64,000 nucleotides of DNA from JAEMQF01 sp963850525 (GCA_963850525.1 CAWKLQ010000008.1:1-64000), one strand, 5' to 3'; positions 15,174 to 25,230 are shown, numbered from the stretch's first letter. Notes: generated by a model not told the origin, from the letters alone. Numbers and translations: made by a program.

Positions 15174-16157
15174 ATGCTCTGGAGCAAGAGCGCCGGCTAC
15201 GCATTGCAGCGCCTGGTTCAGGCGGTGCCGACGGTGCTCGTGATCGTTGCGCTGAACTTCCTGCTGCTGCAGTTGGCGCCGGGTGACGCCGCCGACGTGC
15301 TTGCCGGCGAAGCCGGCTCGGCTACGCCCGAATTCATGGCGCAACTGCGCCAGAAATTCGGCCTGGACCAGCCGGTGGCGGTGCAGCTGTTGCTCTACAT
15401 AAAGAACATCGTCAGCTTCGACCTCGGGTTCTCGTTCCGCCACAACATGCCGGTCGCGCAGTTGATCTTGTCGCGTCTGGGGCCGACGCTGCTGCTCATG
15501 CTCACCGTGTTCGCGCTGTCGGTGGCGGCGGGCGCCATGCTCGGCAGCCTGGCGGCGCGCAATCTGAACCGCTGGCAAGACAACATGATTTCGATGTTGA
15601 CCGTGCTCACCTACGCGACGCCGGTGTTCTGGGCGGGCCTGATGCTGATCGTCGTGTTTTCCATCAAGCTCGGCTGGTTCCCGACGAGCGGAATGACGCA
15701 AGTGGCGGCGTTTCACGAAGGCCTGGCCAAGGTGCGCGACGTCGCGCACCACCTGGTGCTGCCGGCGCTGACGCTGACGATGTTCTACCTCGCGCTTTAC
15801 ACGCGGCTCATGCGCGCGTCGGTGCTCGAGCAGTTCTCGATGGACTACGTGGTGACGGCGCGAGCCAAGGGCTTGACGGAGCGCCAGATCGCACGCCGCC
15901 ACGTGCTGCGCAACGCGCTGCTGCCGGTGGTGACGATGGCCGGCGTGCAGGCCGGGGCACTGCTCGGCGGCGCGGTCGTCGTCGAGACGGTGTTCGCCTG
16001 GCCGGGCCTCGGGCTGCTCGCGTACGAATCGCTGTTCGCGCGCGACCTGAACCTGCTGCTCGGCATCTTCTTCGTCTGCACCTGCCTGGTCGTGGTCGTC
16101 AACCTGCTCGTCGATCTGGCGTATTCCCTGCTCGATCCGCGCATCGAATTGCGGTGA
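15174..16157 (+). CDS. ABC transporter permease, DppB/OppB family
   Basis: 327 residues from ATG 15174. An N-terminal OppB/DppB TPD region (LQRLVQAVPTVLVIVALNFLLLQLAPGD) precedes BPD_transp_1, with six membrane segments. The EAA loop contains DYVVTARAKGLTERQIARRHVLRNALLPV, which contacts the ATPase. The C-terminus ends LLVDLAYSLLDPRIELR, typical of the family. It is intact, unlike the flanking SBP and second permease genes. It forms the transmembrane path with the DppC-like protein encoded next. Confidence 0.92.
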   Translation: MLWSKSAGYALQRLVQAVPTVLVIVALNFLLLQLAPGDAADVLAGEAGSATPEFMAQLRQKFGLDQPVAVQLLLYIKNIVSFDLGFSFRHNMPVAQLILSRLGPTLLLMLTVFALSVAAGAMLGSLAARNLNRWQDNMISMLTVLTYATPVFWAGLMLIVVFSIKLGWFPTSGMTQVAAFHEGLAKVRDVAHHLVLPALTLTMFYLALYTRLMRASVLEQFSMDYVVTARAKGLTERQIARRHVLRNALLPVVTMAGVQAGALLGGAVVVETVFAWPGLGLLAYESLFARDLNLLLGIFFVCTCLVVVVNLLVDLAYSLLDPRIELR

Positions 16158-16184
16158 AGCATGAACGCGCCGCCCTGACGCTTC

Positions 16185-16989
16185 ATGCGCCACCGCCCTG
16201 CCGTGATCGGCCTGGTGCTGTTGCTCTGCGTCGTGCTCGCCGCATTGCTGGCCGGAACCCTGTACCCCACCGACCCCTTCGGCATGGTCGGCAAGCCGTT
16301 CCAGCCGCCGTTCGGCGAATATCCGCTCGGGACGGATCAACTGGGCGCGACCTCGCCGCCGGCGTGTTGTACGGCGCGCGCACCACGCTGCTCGTCGGGC
16401 GTGGTCGCGACCCTGATCGCCACACTCGTCGGCGTTGCGGTGGGGGGCCTGGCGGGTTACTTCGGCGGGCGCCTTGACAACGTGCTGATGCGCTTCACCG
16501 AACTGTTCCAGACGATTCCGTTCTTCCTCTTCGCCATCCTGCTCGTCGCCGTGCTCGGCGCCATCGGTGCGCAGCGTGATCTTCGCGATTGCCGTCGTCT
16601 CGTGGCCGCCGATGGCGCGGCTGGTGCGCGGCGAATTCATGGCGATGCGCAATCGCGAGTTCGTGCAGGCGTGCGTCGCGATGGGCATGGGCCACACCCG
16701 AATCATCTGCGTGCACATCCTGCCGAACACGCTGTCGTCGATCATCGTCACCGGCTCGCTGATGGTCGCCACTGCCATCCTCATCGAGTCGGGCTTGTCG
16801 TTTCTCGGCCTGACCGACGCGAACACGATGAGCTGGGGTTTCATCATCGGCTCGGGGCGCACCGTGCTGCGCACCGCGTGGTGGATCTGCGCGATGCCCG
16901 GCCTGGCGATTCTGCTCACCGTGATGGCGATCAACCTCGTCGGCGACGGCCTGAACGATGCACTGAACCCGCGCCTGCGTTCGCTATGA
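16185..16989 (+). pseudogene. ABC transporter permease, DppC family, with three apparent indels
   Basis: ATG 16185. DppC-type sequence begins AVIGLVLLLCVVLAALLAGT and EYPLGTDQLG. At ~16349 one G is missing (the expected continuation RDLAAGVLYGARTTLLVG appears in the next frame). At ~16398 one extra G restores the frame (VVATLIATLVGVAVGG), and at ~16560 one extra base shifts it again to RSVIFAIAVVSWPPMARLVRGEF. After repair the protein is ~268 residues with an EAA loop (QACVAMGMGHTRIICVHILPN) and a C-terminal membrane domain. Two mutually compensating indels 49 bp apart point to sequence errors at G runs as strongly as to decay. Confidence 0.82.
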
Positions 16990-18655
16990 CGACGGCGCCA
17001 ACGCCGAGCCGACACCGCTGCTGCGCATCGATGGCTTGAGCGTCAGCCTGCCGGCGAACGCCGACCGGCCCTACGCGGTGGAGAACGTCAGCCTCGACCT
17101 GTCGCGCAATGAGATTCTTTGCGTGGTGGGCGAATCGGGCTCGGGAAAATCGGTGATGTCGCGCGCCGTGCTCGGCTTGTTCGCGTCGCGCCACGTGCAG
17201 CCGAGCGCCGGGCGCATCCTGTTCGAGGGCGAAGACCTGCTGCGCGCCGCGCCCGAGCGTTTGCGCGCGCTGCGCGGGAACCGCATCGCGATGATTTTCC
17301 AGGAGCCGATGACGGCGCTGAACCCGGTGCTGCGCATCGGCGCGCAGATCGACGAAGTGCTCGAAGTGCACCAGACGGGCGACAGGTCAGCGCGCCGCGC
17401 GCGCGTGCTCGAAATGCTCGCCGCCGTGCACCTGCCCGAGCCGGAGAAGATTCTCGCGGCCTACCCGCATCAGCTCTCCGGCGGGCAGCGCCAGCGCGCG
17501 ATGATCGCGATGGCGCTCGCGCTGCAGCCCGACATCCTGATCGCCGACGAGCCCACGACGGCGCTCGACGTGACGACGCAGGCGCAAATCCTCGCGCTGA
17601 TCCGCGAAGTGCAGCGCAAGCAAGGCATGGGCGTGATCTTCGTGACGCACGACTTCGGCGTCGTCGCCGAGGTGGCGGACCGCATCGCCGTGATGCAGCA
17701 CGGCCGCATCGTCGAGCAAGGCCCGGCGGACGAGGTGTTGAACCGACCGCGCGCCGACTACACGCGCGCCCTGCTCGCCGCGGTGCCGAGCCTCACGCCG
17801 GGGCCGAAGCGCGACTTCAGCGCCGCGCCCGTGGTCGTTGCGGTGAAGGGCCTGAACAAGAGTTTTCGCACCGGCAGCGGCTGGTTCGGCGGCGCCGCGC
17901 GGCGCGTCGATGCGTTGGCAGGCGTGAGCTTCGACGTGCGCCGCGGCGAGACGGTGGGCATCGTCGGCGAATCGGGATCGGGCAAAACGACGGTGGCGCG
18001 CTGCATCATCCGCCTGCTGGACGCCGACAGCGGCGAAATCGTGATCGACGGCAACAACATCGTTGGCTTGAGCCAGCGCGCGCTGCGCCCGGTGCGCAAG
18101 CGCCTGCAGATGGTGTTTCAAGACCCGTTCGGCTCGCTGAACCCGCGCCGCACTGTGGGGCAGCTGATCTCGGAAGGGCCGATCGTGCACGGCGCGGCCG
18201 TGGCGAGCGCACAAGCCAGAACGCTGGAGTTGCTGGAGCTGGTGGGCCTGGAGCGGCGCGCAGCGGAGCGTTACCCGCATGAATTTTCAGGCGGGCAACG
18301 CCAGCGCATCGGCCTGGCGCGAGCGCTCGCGCTCGAGCCCGCGATCCTCGTCGCCGACGAGCCCGTCTCGGCGCTCGACGTCTCAGTGCAGGCGCAGGTG
18401 TTGCGCCTGCTCGCCGACATCCGCAATCGGCTCGGCCTCACGCTGATCTTCATCACGCACGACTTGCGCGTCGCGAGCCAGGTCTGCGATTCGGTGGCGG
18501 TGATGCGCTTTGGCCGTATCGTCGAATTCGGCCCCGTCGCGCAGGTGTACGCGAACCCGAGCCACGCCTACACGCGCGAGTTGATGGACTCGGTGCCCGG
18601 GCGCCGCTGGAGCCATGGCAACGACTTGGCGAACTTGAATCGAGGAATCCTATGA
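16986..18655 (+). CDS. Dipeptide/oligopeptide ABC transporter ATPase, DppD-DppF fusion type
   Basis: Two ABC modules in one protein. Module 1: Walker A GESGSGKS, signature LSGGQRQR, Walker B ILIADEPTTALD. Module 2: Walker A GESGSGKT, signature FSGGQRQR, Walker B ILVADEPVSALD, with oligo_HPY linkers. The natural start is probably ATG 16986, overlapping the permease stop (ATGA). That needs one missing C restored near 17009 to reach PTPLLRIDGLSVSLPAN; otherwise the frame opens at a TTG (17036). The stop overlaps the amidase start (ATGA at 18652), so the genes are translationally coupled. It powers the SBP/DppB/DppC-like importer. Confidence 0.9.
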
Positions 18656-20040
18656 GCCCCAATGCCGTGCCCGAAGCGCCCGCCGGCCAAGGCCTCGCGC
18701 CATTGACCCAGGCGCTGCGCAGTGGCGCAGTCACTGCCCTGAGTCTGGCGCAGGCGTGTCTCGCACGCATCGACGCGCTCGAGCCCAAGCTGCAGGCCTT
18801 CACGCACCTGGACGCCGAGCGCGCGCTCAGACACGCACGCGCGATCGATCAGTTGCGCGCAGCCGGTGTCGACCTCGGACCGCTGATGGGCGTGCCGATA
18901 GCGGTGAAAGACTTGTTCAGCGTCGAGGGCATGCCCACCCACGCCGGCTCGCAGGTGGACGTGCAAGACCTCGTTCCGCCGCAGGGCAGCTTTGTCGGCA
19001 TGCTGCACCGCGCAGGCTGCGTCCTGCTCGGCAAAACACGGACGACGGAATTTGCGCTCGGCGGCTTCAACATGAATCGGCCGATTCCGTGGAACCCGTG
19101 CGATCCGCGCCAGCCGCGCATGACGGGCGGCTCCAGCCACGGCTCGGCGGTGGCGATGGCCGCGGGTCTGGCCGGCTTCACAGTGGGCTCCGACACGGGA
19201 GGCTCGGTGCGCCAGCCCGCAGCGCTGTGCGGTGTGGTCGGCTACAAGGCGACGACGACGCACTGGCCACGCGACGGCGTGTTCCCGCTCTCGCCGCTGC
19301 TCGACAGCGTGGGCATCTTCACGCGCAGCGTGCAAGACGCCGCGTGGGTGGAAGCCGCACTCGCGGGCCGAGCGCTGCGGCCGCCCCCGGCGGCAGCGAC
19401 GTTGACCTTCGCGCTGCCGGGCGCTCACTTCATGAACGAGGTCGATCCGGGGGTTGCCGCATGTTTTGCGCAAGCGCTGCAACGCCTGCAAAAAGCCGGC
19501 GCGCACATCGTCAAGATCGACGTCCCCGAAGCCGCCGAAATCGACGCCGTGTTCCGCAGCCTCGTTCCCGCCGACCTGCTCGCCTTCCTCGGCCGCGAAC
19601 GCATCAAGCAGCAGTTCGATCGGCTCGACAAGGTCGCGGCGCAACGTTTGCAAGCGGCGTTGGTACTGAGCGCAGACGACTACGTGCAGATGGCGACGCG
19701 CCAGCAGGTGCTGGAGCGAATGCTCCGCGAACGCTCGCGCGGCGTCGATGCATGGATCACGCCCACCGTGCCGGTACTGCCCGCACCCACGGCAGATTTC
19801 AAGACCGTCGAAGCCATCGCCGCGTGGAACCGGCTTGGCACGCAGAACACGCGGCCTGCGAACCTGTTCAATCAGTGCGGGGTTTCGCTGCCGATCCAGC
19901 ACCTCGGTGCGGAGCTGCCGGTGGGGCTGCAGTTGTGTGCCTCGGCTGGGGCGGATGAGGCGCTGCTGCTGACTGCGATGGCTGTCGAAGGGGCGCTGGG
20001 GGTGCCAGTCTTGCCCGACATGGACGGAATCTTGGTTTGA
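18652..20040 (+). CDS. Amidase signature family amidohydrolase
   Basis: 462 residues from ATG 18652. The Ser-cisSer-Lys triad is visible: Lys86 in VPIAVKDLF, Ser161/162 in TGGSSHGSAVA and Ser185 in GSDTGGSVRQPA. The enzyme would hydrolyse an amide bond in the cytosol (for example amino-acid amides, allophanate-like or aryl amides); the substrate cannot be told from sequence. As the last gene of the peptide-type ABC operon (4-bp overlap), it probably acts on the imported compound, so the operon may serve amide scavenging. The C-terminus is of usual length. Confidence 0.9.
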   Translation: MSPNAVPEAPAGQGLAPLTQALRSGAVTALSLAQACLARIDALEPKLQAFTHLDAERALRHARAIDQLRAAGVDLGPLMGVPIAVKDLFSVEGMPTHAGSQVDVQDLVPPQGSFVGMLHRAGCVLLGKTRTTEFALGGFNMNRPIPWNPCDPRQPRMTGGSSHGSAVAMAAGLAGFTVGSDTGGSVRQPAALCGVVGYKATTTHWPRDGVFPLSPLLDSVGIFTRSVQDAAWVEAALAGRALRPPPAAATLTFALPGAHFMNEVDPGVAACFAQALQRLQKAGAHIVKIDVPEAAEIDAVFRSLVPADLLAFLGRERIKQQFDRLDKVAAQRLQAALVLSADDYVQMATRQQVLERMLRERSRGVDAWITPTVPVLPAPTADFKTVEAIAAWNRLGTQNTRPANLFNQCGVSLPIQHLGAELPVGLQLCASAGADEALLLTAMAVEGALGVPVLPDMDGILV

Positions 20041-20108
20041 TGCGGGCTTGGAACTGACGATCGCCTGATCGATGAGCCCGTGCTCGTGCGGGCCGACATG
20101 AGCGTCAG

Positions 20109-21311
20109 CTACAGATCCTGCGCAAGGGCGGCGAACTCGCCGAGCATGAACGCGAGAAACTGCGGGACGCAGCCGATGTGGCTGGACGGTAGCGCCACGC
20201 ATTCGGTCAGGCTGATATCGCTCGCGCCGCGCGCCCGCATCGCCTGCAGCGTTCGCGTCGCGCTGACATAAGGCACCGTCCGGTCGTCCCGACCATGAAA
20301 GAACCTTGCCGGCACGGCAGGTGCCCAGTCGTGCACGTTGCTCAGGCGCTCGATCGCGGCGTCGTCATCGGCCAGATAGTTGTCGATCAGCGTGGCGTCG
20401 AACACCACGTCCGCGTCGGCAGGCACGAGTCGCTTGAGCAACTGATTGCGCAGCGCGCCTCGCAGCGATGAACCCACGTGGCGCAGCACGCCCGGGTTGA
20501 TCAACGTGCCCAGCAGCCGATACTCAGTGCGCGCCCGGCGCAGCAGTTCGTCGAGCGTGACACCGGCGTCATACGGGCCGGCCCCCAGCACCACTGCCGC
20601 CAGGTTCACCAAGTGCGGACTGCCCGCAACCTGCATCGCGCGATGCGCGGCGGCGCTGACGTAGCCGCCTTCGGAGTAACCCGTCAGAAACAACTGTCCG
20701 TTGTCGGCGACGCCGTTTTCGCGCCGCCAGGTTCGCGCGGCCGTCAGAAGATCGACGACGGCAGCGGCCGACGGCGCAGACAACAGATACGGGTGCGGCG
20801 TTCCTTTCGAGACGCCGTAGCCGACATAGTCCGCCGCGATCACGATATAGCCCAGCGAGGCGACGATCACTGCCGGCTGGGTCGCCGTCGGGTTGTTGCT
20901 CGGCGCCTGCGCGTCCTTGAAGATCGTGGCGTGCTGATAGCTGAGCATTGGGCTTGTCGCGCCCGCCGGCTTCAGCGGCACGCTGACCAGCCCGGAAGCG
21001 ACGATCTCCTTGCCCTGGCTATCGATCGTCAGATAGGACAGTCGGTAGTTGGCGACTTCATAGCGCGGCGTCAGCGGCGGCGTCCGACTGCCCGGCGCAT
21101 TGACTGCGGCGTTGATGTCAGCGATCGAAACGCGGTTCAGCGGCGTCGCGGCCTCGAGCCGTCCGGACCCGGTGGGCACGATCGCCGCTGGCGCGGCGGT
21201 GTGCGCAGTGCCCGATGGCGAGCCGAGACCGCCTGCAACGGCGACCCACAGCAACGATATCAGCAGCAACGGCAGCAGCAGAAACTGGCGAACGGTGCGG
21301 TGTCGGCGCAT
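20109..21311 (-). CDS. Secreted alpha/beta-hydrolase (secretory lipase-like)
   Basis: 400 residues from ATG 21311. The N-terminus has basic residues and a hydrophobic signal or anchor (FLLLPLLLISLLWVAVAGGL). The nucleophile elbow is FLTGYSEGGYVSAAAH (GxSxG). The acid is likely in FFHGRDDRTVP and the histidine in ALPSSHIGC. The layout (ADYVGYGVSKGTPHPYL before the elbow, and a lid region LLRRARTEYRLLG) matches prolyl-aminopeptidase/secretory lipase (LIP) type esterases. Probably exported; may hydrolyse lipids or polyester oligomers. Divergent from the DUF6351 gene with ~160 bp between. Confidence 0.85.
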   Translation of the reverse strand: MRRHRTVRQFLLLPLLLISLLWVAVAGGLGSPSGTAHTAAPAAIVPTGSGRLEAATPLNRVSIADINAAVNAPGSRTPPLTPRYEVANYRLSYLTIDSQGKEIVASGLVSVPLKPAGATSPMLSYQHATIFKDAQAPSNNPTATQPAVIVASLGYIVIAADYVGYGVSKGTPHPYLLSAPSAAAVVDLLTAARTWRRENGVADNGQLFLTGYSEGGYVSAAAHRAMQVAGSPHLVNLAAVVLGAGPYDAGVTLDELLRRARTEYRLLGTLINPGVLRHVGSSLRGALRNQLLKRLVPADADVVFDATLIDNYLADDDAAIERLSNVHDWAPAVPARFFHGRDDRTVPYVSATRTLQAMRARGASDISLTECVALPSSHIGCVPQFLAFMLGEFAALAQDL

Positions 21312-21472
21312 GCTTCATGCTAGATCGCGATGGAACTGGCTCGCATCATTGGAACGGGGGGTTTGCGACGACCGCGACCCCACCGATTCAAGGAGCGACC
21401 CTCCTGACCTGCCCGCTTCGCGCCGACAATTCCGGCAAGCCCAATGACCTCGAAGCCCAGGAGCCCAGCCGC

Positions 21473-23836
21473 ATGAATTGGTTGAGGACGATGATTGCTT
21501 GCGCGGCCACCGCGCCGCTGCTCGCCGCCCATGCCGCCGCCGGCGCCGATTCAGCCGGCGCGGCACAGCCGCCGCACGCATCGCTTGCGATTCTGTCGAG
21601 CCCGCCGCAGTACGTGTCCGGCGGCGACGCACGCATCGAGGTGCGCGCACCGGCCGCGCTGCACGGCCAGCTCGAGCTGTGGCTGAACGGCCGGCGCGTC
21701 GAGCAGACGCTTCAGTCGGAGCGCGACCGCATGCAAGGCGTGGTCGCCGGCATGGCGCTCGGCGACAACCTGCTCGAACTGCGGCTCCGCAACGGCGCGG
21801 CATTGCTCGATTCGCTGAAGTTGACCAATCACCCGATCACCGGCCCGATGTTTTCCGGCCCGCAGCAGGAGCCATTCGTCTGCACGACCAACCAGCTGGG
21901 GAGGCAGCCGCTTGTCGACAGCGCGTCGCCGCCCGGTTACGCGGTGCGCGACGCGCAGGGCAGCACCGTCGGCTACAGCCGAAACTGCTCGCTCGAACCT
22001 TTCGTCACGTACTGGTACCGCACGACCGGCGACGCCTGGAAGGAGTTGCCGGCCGGCGCGGCGCGGCCGGCCGACATGCGCACGGTGCGAGCCCTCGGCC
22101 GCACGGTTGACTTCGTGGTGCGCCAGGAGCGCGGCACGATCAACCGCTTCATCTACAGCTTTGCGATGCTGGTGCCGCGCAGCGAGGATCCGGCCAAGCC
22201 TGACCTGAGCCTGTGGAACCGGCGCCTGCAATACTGGTTCCAAGGCGGCGTCGCGGTCGGCCACTCGCAGGGCGGTCTGAACAGCGGCGCGATGAATCCC
22301 GACGTTCTGGCCGACGGCACGGCGATCGTGCATTCCAGCGGCAACAACACCGGCACGCACTACAACATGCAACTCGCCGGCGAGACGGCACTGATGACCA
22401 AGGAGCGCTTCGTCGAGCGCTACGGCGCGCCGCTGTACACCTACGGCTTGGGCGGCTCCGGCGGCGCGATCCAGCAATACCTCATCGCGCAGAACCATCC
22501 CGGAGTGCTCGACGCCGCGCTGCCGGTGCAGTCGTATCCCGACATGGTGACGCAGACGATCCACGTCTGGGACTGCGAACTGCTCGAGCACTACATGGAC
22601 GCGACCGACCGCGCCAACCCGAAATGGCGCGTGACGAAGAACCGCAGCGGGCTGGTCGGCATGAACGCCGAGGAGAGCCTGCTGGGCAAGGTCAACGACC
22701 CGCTGGCCACGACCAAGCAATGGCTCGGCTACGCCACGGCAACGGGTTCCACCGAGTGCGTGAAGTCCTGGCGCGGCCTGACGCCGCTGACGCTGAACCC
22801 GCTGTATGGGCGCGCGCGCAACTCCGAGCACTACGTGCCGCAGTCCGACATCGCGGCGATCCGCTGGACCCACTTCGACGACCTGCGCAACATCTACGGC
22901 ATCGACCCGCAGGGTGCGGCACGCACCACCGTCGACAACGTCGGCGTGCAGTACGGCCTGGGCGCGCTGCGCGAGGGCAGGATCACGCCGGCCGAGTTCC
23001 TCGACCTCAACTTCAAGGTCGGCGGCTGGAAACATCCGAGCCAGATGGAGCAGGAGGGCTTCCCGTTCCTCGGGCTGCCCACGCCGTGGAACTTCGACCC
23101 CTGGAGCCGCCGCAACATGAACCTGAGCCCGGACCCCGAAACGCCGGCGCCGCGCACGAAGGGCGACCTGCTGGCGATGCGCGCGGCCTACACCTCGGGC
23201 ATGGTGTTCGACGGGCAGATGCCGCTGCCGACGATCGACCACCGCCAGTACCTGGAGCGCGAGCTCGACATGCACAACGCGCAGCAGTCGTTTGCGGTGC
23301 GCAAGCGCGTCATCCGCCAGATGGGCCACTCCGATCACATCGTGATCTGGTTTACCGACACACAGCCCGACTTGCCGCGGGCCAGCCAAAGCCTGGAAGC
23401 GATTGCCGTGATGGACGAGTGGATGACCAACCTGCGCGAGCACCCGGGCAAGAGCGTCGCCGAGAACCGCCCCGCGCGCGCGGTCGACAGCTGCTTTGAC
23501 GTGCAAGGCAAGCTGGTCTACGCCGGCAAGGACGCCTGGGACGGCATCATCGACAACAGGCCCCAGGGGCCGTGCACGCGGGCGTTTCCGATCTACTCGA
23601 CCTCGCGCATCGTCGCCGGCGCGCCGCTCGAAGGCAGCATCTATCGTTGCGCGCGCAAGCCCGTCGAAACCGCAGTCGCCGACGCCACCTACGCGCCGTG
23701 GACCCCGGACGCGCAGGCGATCGCGACGCTGAAGAAGATCTTCCCCGAAGGGGTGTGCGACTACGCCAGGCCGGACCAGGCTCGGCCGCAACAGGTCCCC
23801 GCAGTTACGGCAGGGCGAAACTCCGCTGGCGACTGA
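21473..23836 (+). CDS. DUF6351 family secreted protein
   Basis: 787 residues from ATG 21473, preceded by AGGAG (21459-21463); the longer open frame upstream is not needed. Signal peptide LRTMIACAATAPLLAAHAAA. An N-terminal Ig-like part follows (PPQYVSGGDARIEVRAP, then LWLNGRRVEQTL). The main domain contains YGLGGSGGAIQQYLIAQNHPG, which resembles a serine nucleophile elbow, and GHSDHIVIWFTDTQP near the end. This is DUF6351, a family of uncharacterised large secreted proteins with a tannase/alpha-beta-hydrolase feel. The neighbouring lipase-like gene suggests a joint extracellular or periplasmic hydrolytic role. Confidence 0.8.
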   Translation: MNWLRTMIACAATAPLLAAHAAAGADSAGAAQPPHASLAILSSPPQYVSGGDARIEVRAPAALHGQLELWLNGRRVEQTLQSERDRMQGVVAGMALGDNLLELRLRNGAALLDSLKLTNHPITGPMFSGPQQEPFVCTTNQLGRQPLVDSASPPGYAVRDAQGSTVGYSRNCSLEPFVTYWYRTTGDAWKELPAGAARPADMRTVRALGRTVDFVVRQERGTINRFIYSFAMLVPRSEDPAKPDLSLWNRRLQYWFQGGVAVGHSQGGLNSGAMNPDVLADGTAIVHSSGNNTGTHYNMQLAGETALMTKERFVERYGAPLYTYGLGGSGGAIQQYLIAQNHPGVLDAALPVQSYPDMVTQTIHVWDCELLEHYMDATDRANPKWRVTKNRSGLVGMNAEESLLGKVNDPLATTKQWLGYATATGSTECVKSWRGLTPLTLNPLYGRARNSEHYVPQSDIAAIRWTHFDDLRNIYGIDPQGAARTTVDNVGVQYGLGALREGRITPAEFLDLNFKVGGWKHPSQMEQEGFPFLGLPTPWNFDPWSRRNMNLSPDPETPAPRTKGDLLAMRAAYTSGMVFDGQMPLPTIDHRQYLERELDMHNAQQSFAVRKRVIRQMGHSDHIVIWFTDTQPDLPRASQSLEAIAVMDEWMTNLREHPGKSVAENRPARAVDSCFDVQGKLVYAGKDAWDGIIDNRPQGPCTRAFPIYSTSRIVAGAPLEGSIYRCARKPVETAVADATYAPWTPDAQAIATLKKIFPEGVCDYARPDQARPQQVPAVTAGRNSAGD

Positions 23837-23938
23837 CTTGGGGCGCCGTACCGCCGACGGCGCAGTCCGGTCGTGAATGCAGATCGTCCTGGCATGGATG
23901 TAACATCGATTCGCCGCCAATCACAGAAGGAGACCCGC

Positions 23939-24421
23939 GTGAAAACCCAAATTCTTGTCGCCACGATCGCCGCATTAGCCCTCTCGGGTTGTGCGACGAC
24001 GACCCGCACCGAATCGGCCGGCGCACCGAAGGAGATGAAACTCGCGTTCGACTTCACCGACGCCAGCCCCGTCGTACTGCTGAACAAGCTGAACAACGTC
24101 GACGTGACGCGCAAGCAGCTCATCGAGAGCGGCATCACGCCGAAGATCGTGATGACGTTTCGCGGCAACGCCTCGTTCTTCACGCAGACCAACCTCGGCG
24201 CGGTGAAGGAGGCGGAGCGCGCCGACGCGCTCCAGGTGGCCGCCAAGCTGCGGGAGTTGAAGAAGGCCCCGGGCGTGCAAGGGCTCGAGCAGTGCAACCT
24301 GCCGCTCGCGGACCGCAAGCTCAAACCCGCCGACCTGATGCAGGAAGTCAAGCTCGTTCCCAATGGCTGGATCGCGCTGGGCGGCTACCAACAGCAGGGG
24401 TACGCGTACATCGCTCCCTGA
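23939..24421 (+). CDS. Predicted lipoprotein with DsrE/DsrF-like domain
   Basis: 160 residues from GTG 23939, with AGGAG 7 bp upstream. Signal peptide TQILVATIAALALSGC with a clear lipobox (ALSGC). The mature part reads LAFDFTDASPVVLLNKLNNVD, then IVMTFRGNASFFTQTNLGA, matching the small DsrE-like fold seen in periplasmic DsrE proteins linked to sulfur handling. The conserved cysteine of sulfurtransferase DsrE is replaced here, but a Cys appears later in GLEQCNLPLADRKLKP. The gene converges with the enoyl-CoA hydratase gene, ending 1 bp apart. Confidence 0.75.
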   Translation: MKTQILVATIAALALSGCATTTRTESAGAPKEMKLAFDFTDASPVVLLNKLNNVDVTRKQLIESGITPKIVMTFRGNASFFTQTNLGAVKEAERADALQVAAKLRELKKAPGVQGLEQCNLPLADRKLKPADLMQEVKLVPNGWIALGGYQQQGYAYIAP

Positions 24422-24422
24422 T

Positions 24423-25220
24423 TCAGCCCACCCCGCCCCCGCGCCGACTCACCAGCGCCTGCGCCGCACGCTCCAACTCCCCCGTCGTGCGCGACAAGAT
24501 TTGCGTGCGGTTCTCGAGTTCGAGCGCCGCTTGCAAGCTGCCCGCTTCCAGGTTCGCCCAGGTGCCGCGCTTGGTCATCCACACCGCGAATGCGCTGTTT
24601 GCGGCGATGCTTCGCGCCACGTCCAACGCGCGCGGCAGCAATTGATCCGCCGGCACGACCGCTGAAACGAGGCCGATGCGCTGCGCCTCTTCGGCACCGA
24701 CCATGCGCCCGGTGAGCATGATCTCGAACGCGCGGCTCATTCCCACGCAGCGCGGCAAGAGCCAGCTCACGCCGATGTCGCAACTGCTCATGCCGACTTT
24801 GACGAAGGCGGCGTTGAACGCGGCCTCGGTGGATGCGATGCGGATTTCGCACGCGAGCGCGATTCCCAGGCCGGCGCCGTTCGCCGGGCCGTTGACCGCC
24901 GCAATCACCGGCGCGCGCAACGCGCGAAGCTTCGTGACGATAGACGCGAAGGCCTCCTGGCGTGCCGTCCACGCCCCGGCCTCGCCCAACTCTTTGCGCA
25001 GTGGGGCGTCGGCAGCGAGCGTGAGGTCAAAACCTGCGCAAAAACCGCGGCCCTCGCCGGTGAGGATGAGCACGCGCAGCGCGCTGTCGGCGGCGAGCTG
25101 ATCCAGCATCCGCGAAAGTTCTGCCACCGAATCGTCGGTGAGCGCATTCAGGCGCTGCGGCCGGTTCAGGCGCAGCACGGCGATGCCGGGCTCGGGCCAC
25201 TCCAGCAGCACATCGGTCAA
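24423..25220 (-). CDS. Enoyl-CoA hydratase/isomerase family protein
   Basis: Crotonase fold, 265 residues from a TTG at 25220 with GAGGG upstream (an earlier TTG at 25244 overlaps the ligase gene). Oxyanion-hole segments: GEGRGFCAGFDL and NGPANGAGLGIALACEIRIAS. The region FVKVGMSSCDIGVSWLLPRCVG lacks the usual catalytic Glu pair of short-chain hydratases, so the reaction may differ (isomerase or hydrolase-type). It lies 10 bp downstream of the CoA ligase in the same minus-strand operon, consistent with processing of the same CoA ester, for example a cyclohexenoyl-CoA hydratase (BadK-like) step. Confidence 0.83.
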   Translation of the reverse strand: MTDVLLEWPEPGIAVLRLNRPQRLNALTDDSVAELSRMLDQLAADSALRVLILTGEGRGFCAGFDLTLAADAPLRKELGEAGAWTARQEAFASIVTKLRALRAPVIAAVNGPANGAGLGIALACEIRIASTEAAFNAAFVKVGMSSCDIGVSWLLPRCVGMSRAFEIMLTGRMVGAEEAQRIGLVSAVVPADQLLPRALDVARSIAANSAFAVWMTKRGTWANLEAGSLQAALELENRTQILSRTTGELERAAQALVSRRGGGVG

Positions 25221-25230
25221 AGGTGAACCC

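Noticed and set aside
15087..17015. 642-codon minus-strand frame opposite the ABC transporter operon
   Set aside because: Arg/His/Gln-rich composition and no domains; the plus strand encodes permeases with membrane segments and EAA loops.
21551..23920. 789-codon minus-strand frame opposite DUF6351
   Set aside because: Compositional shadow; the plus strand has signal peptide, ribosome site and family motifs.
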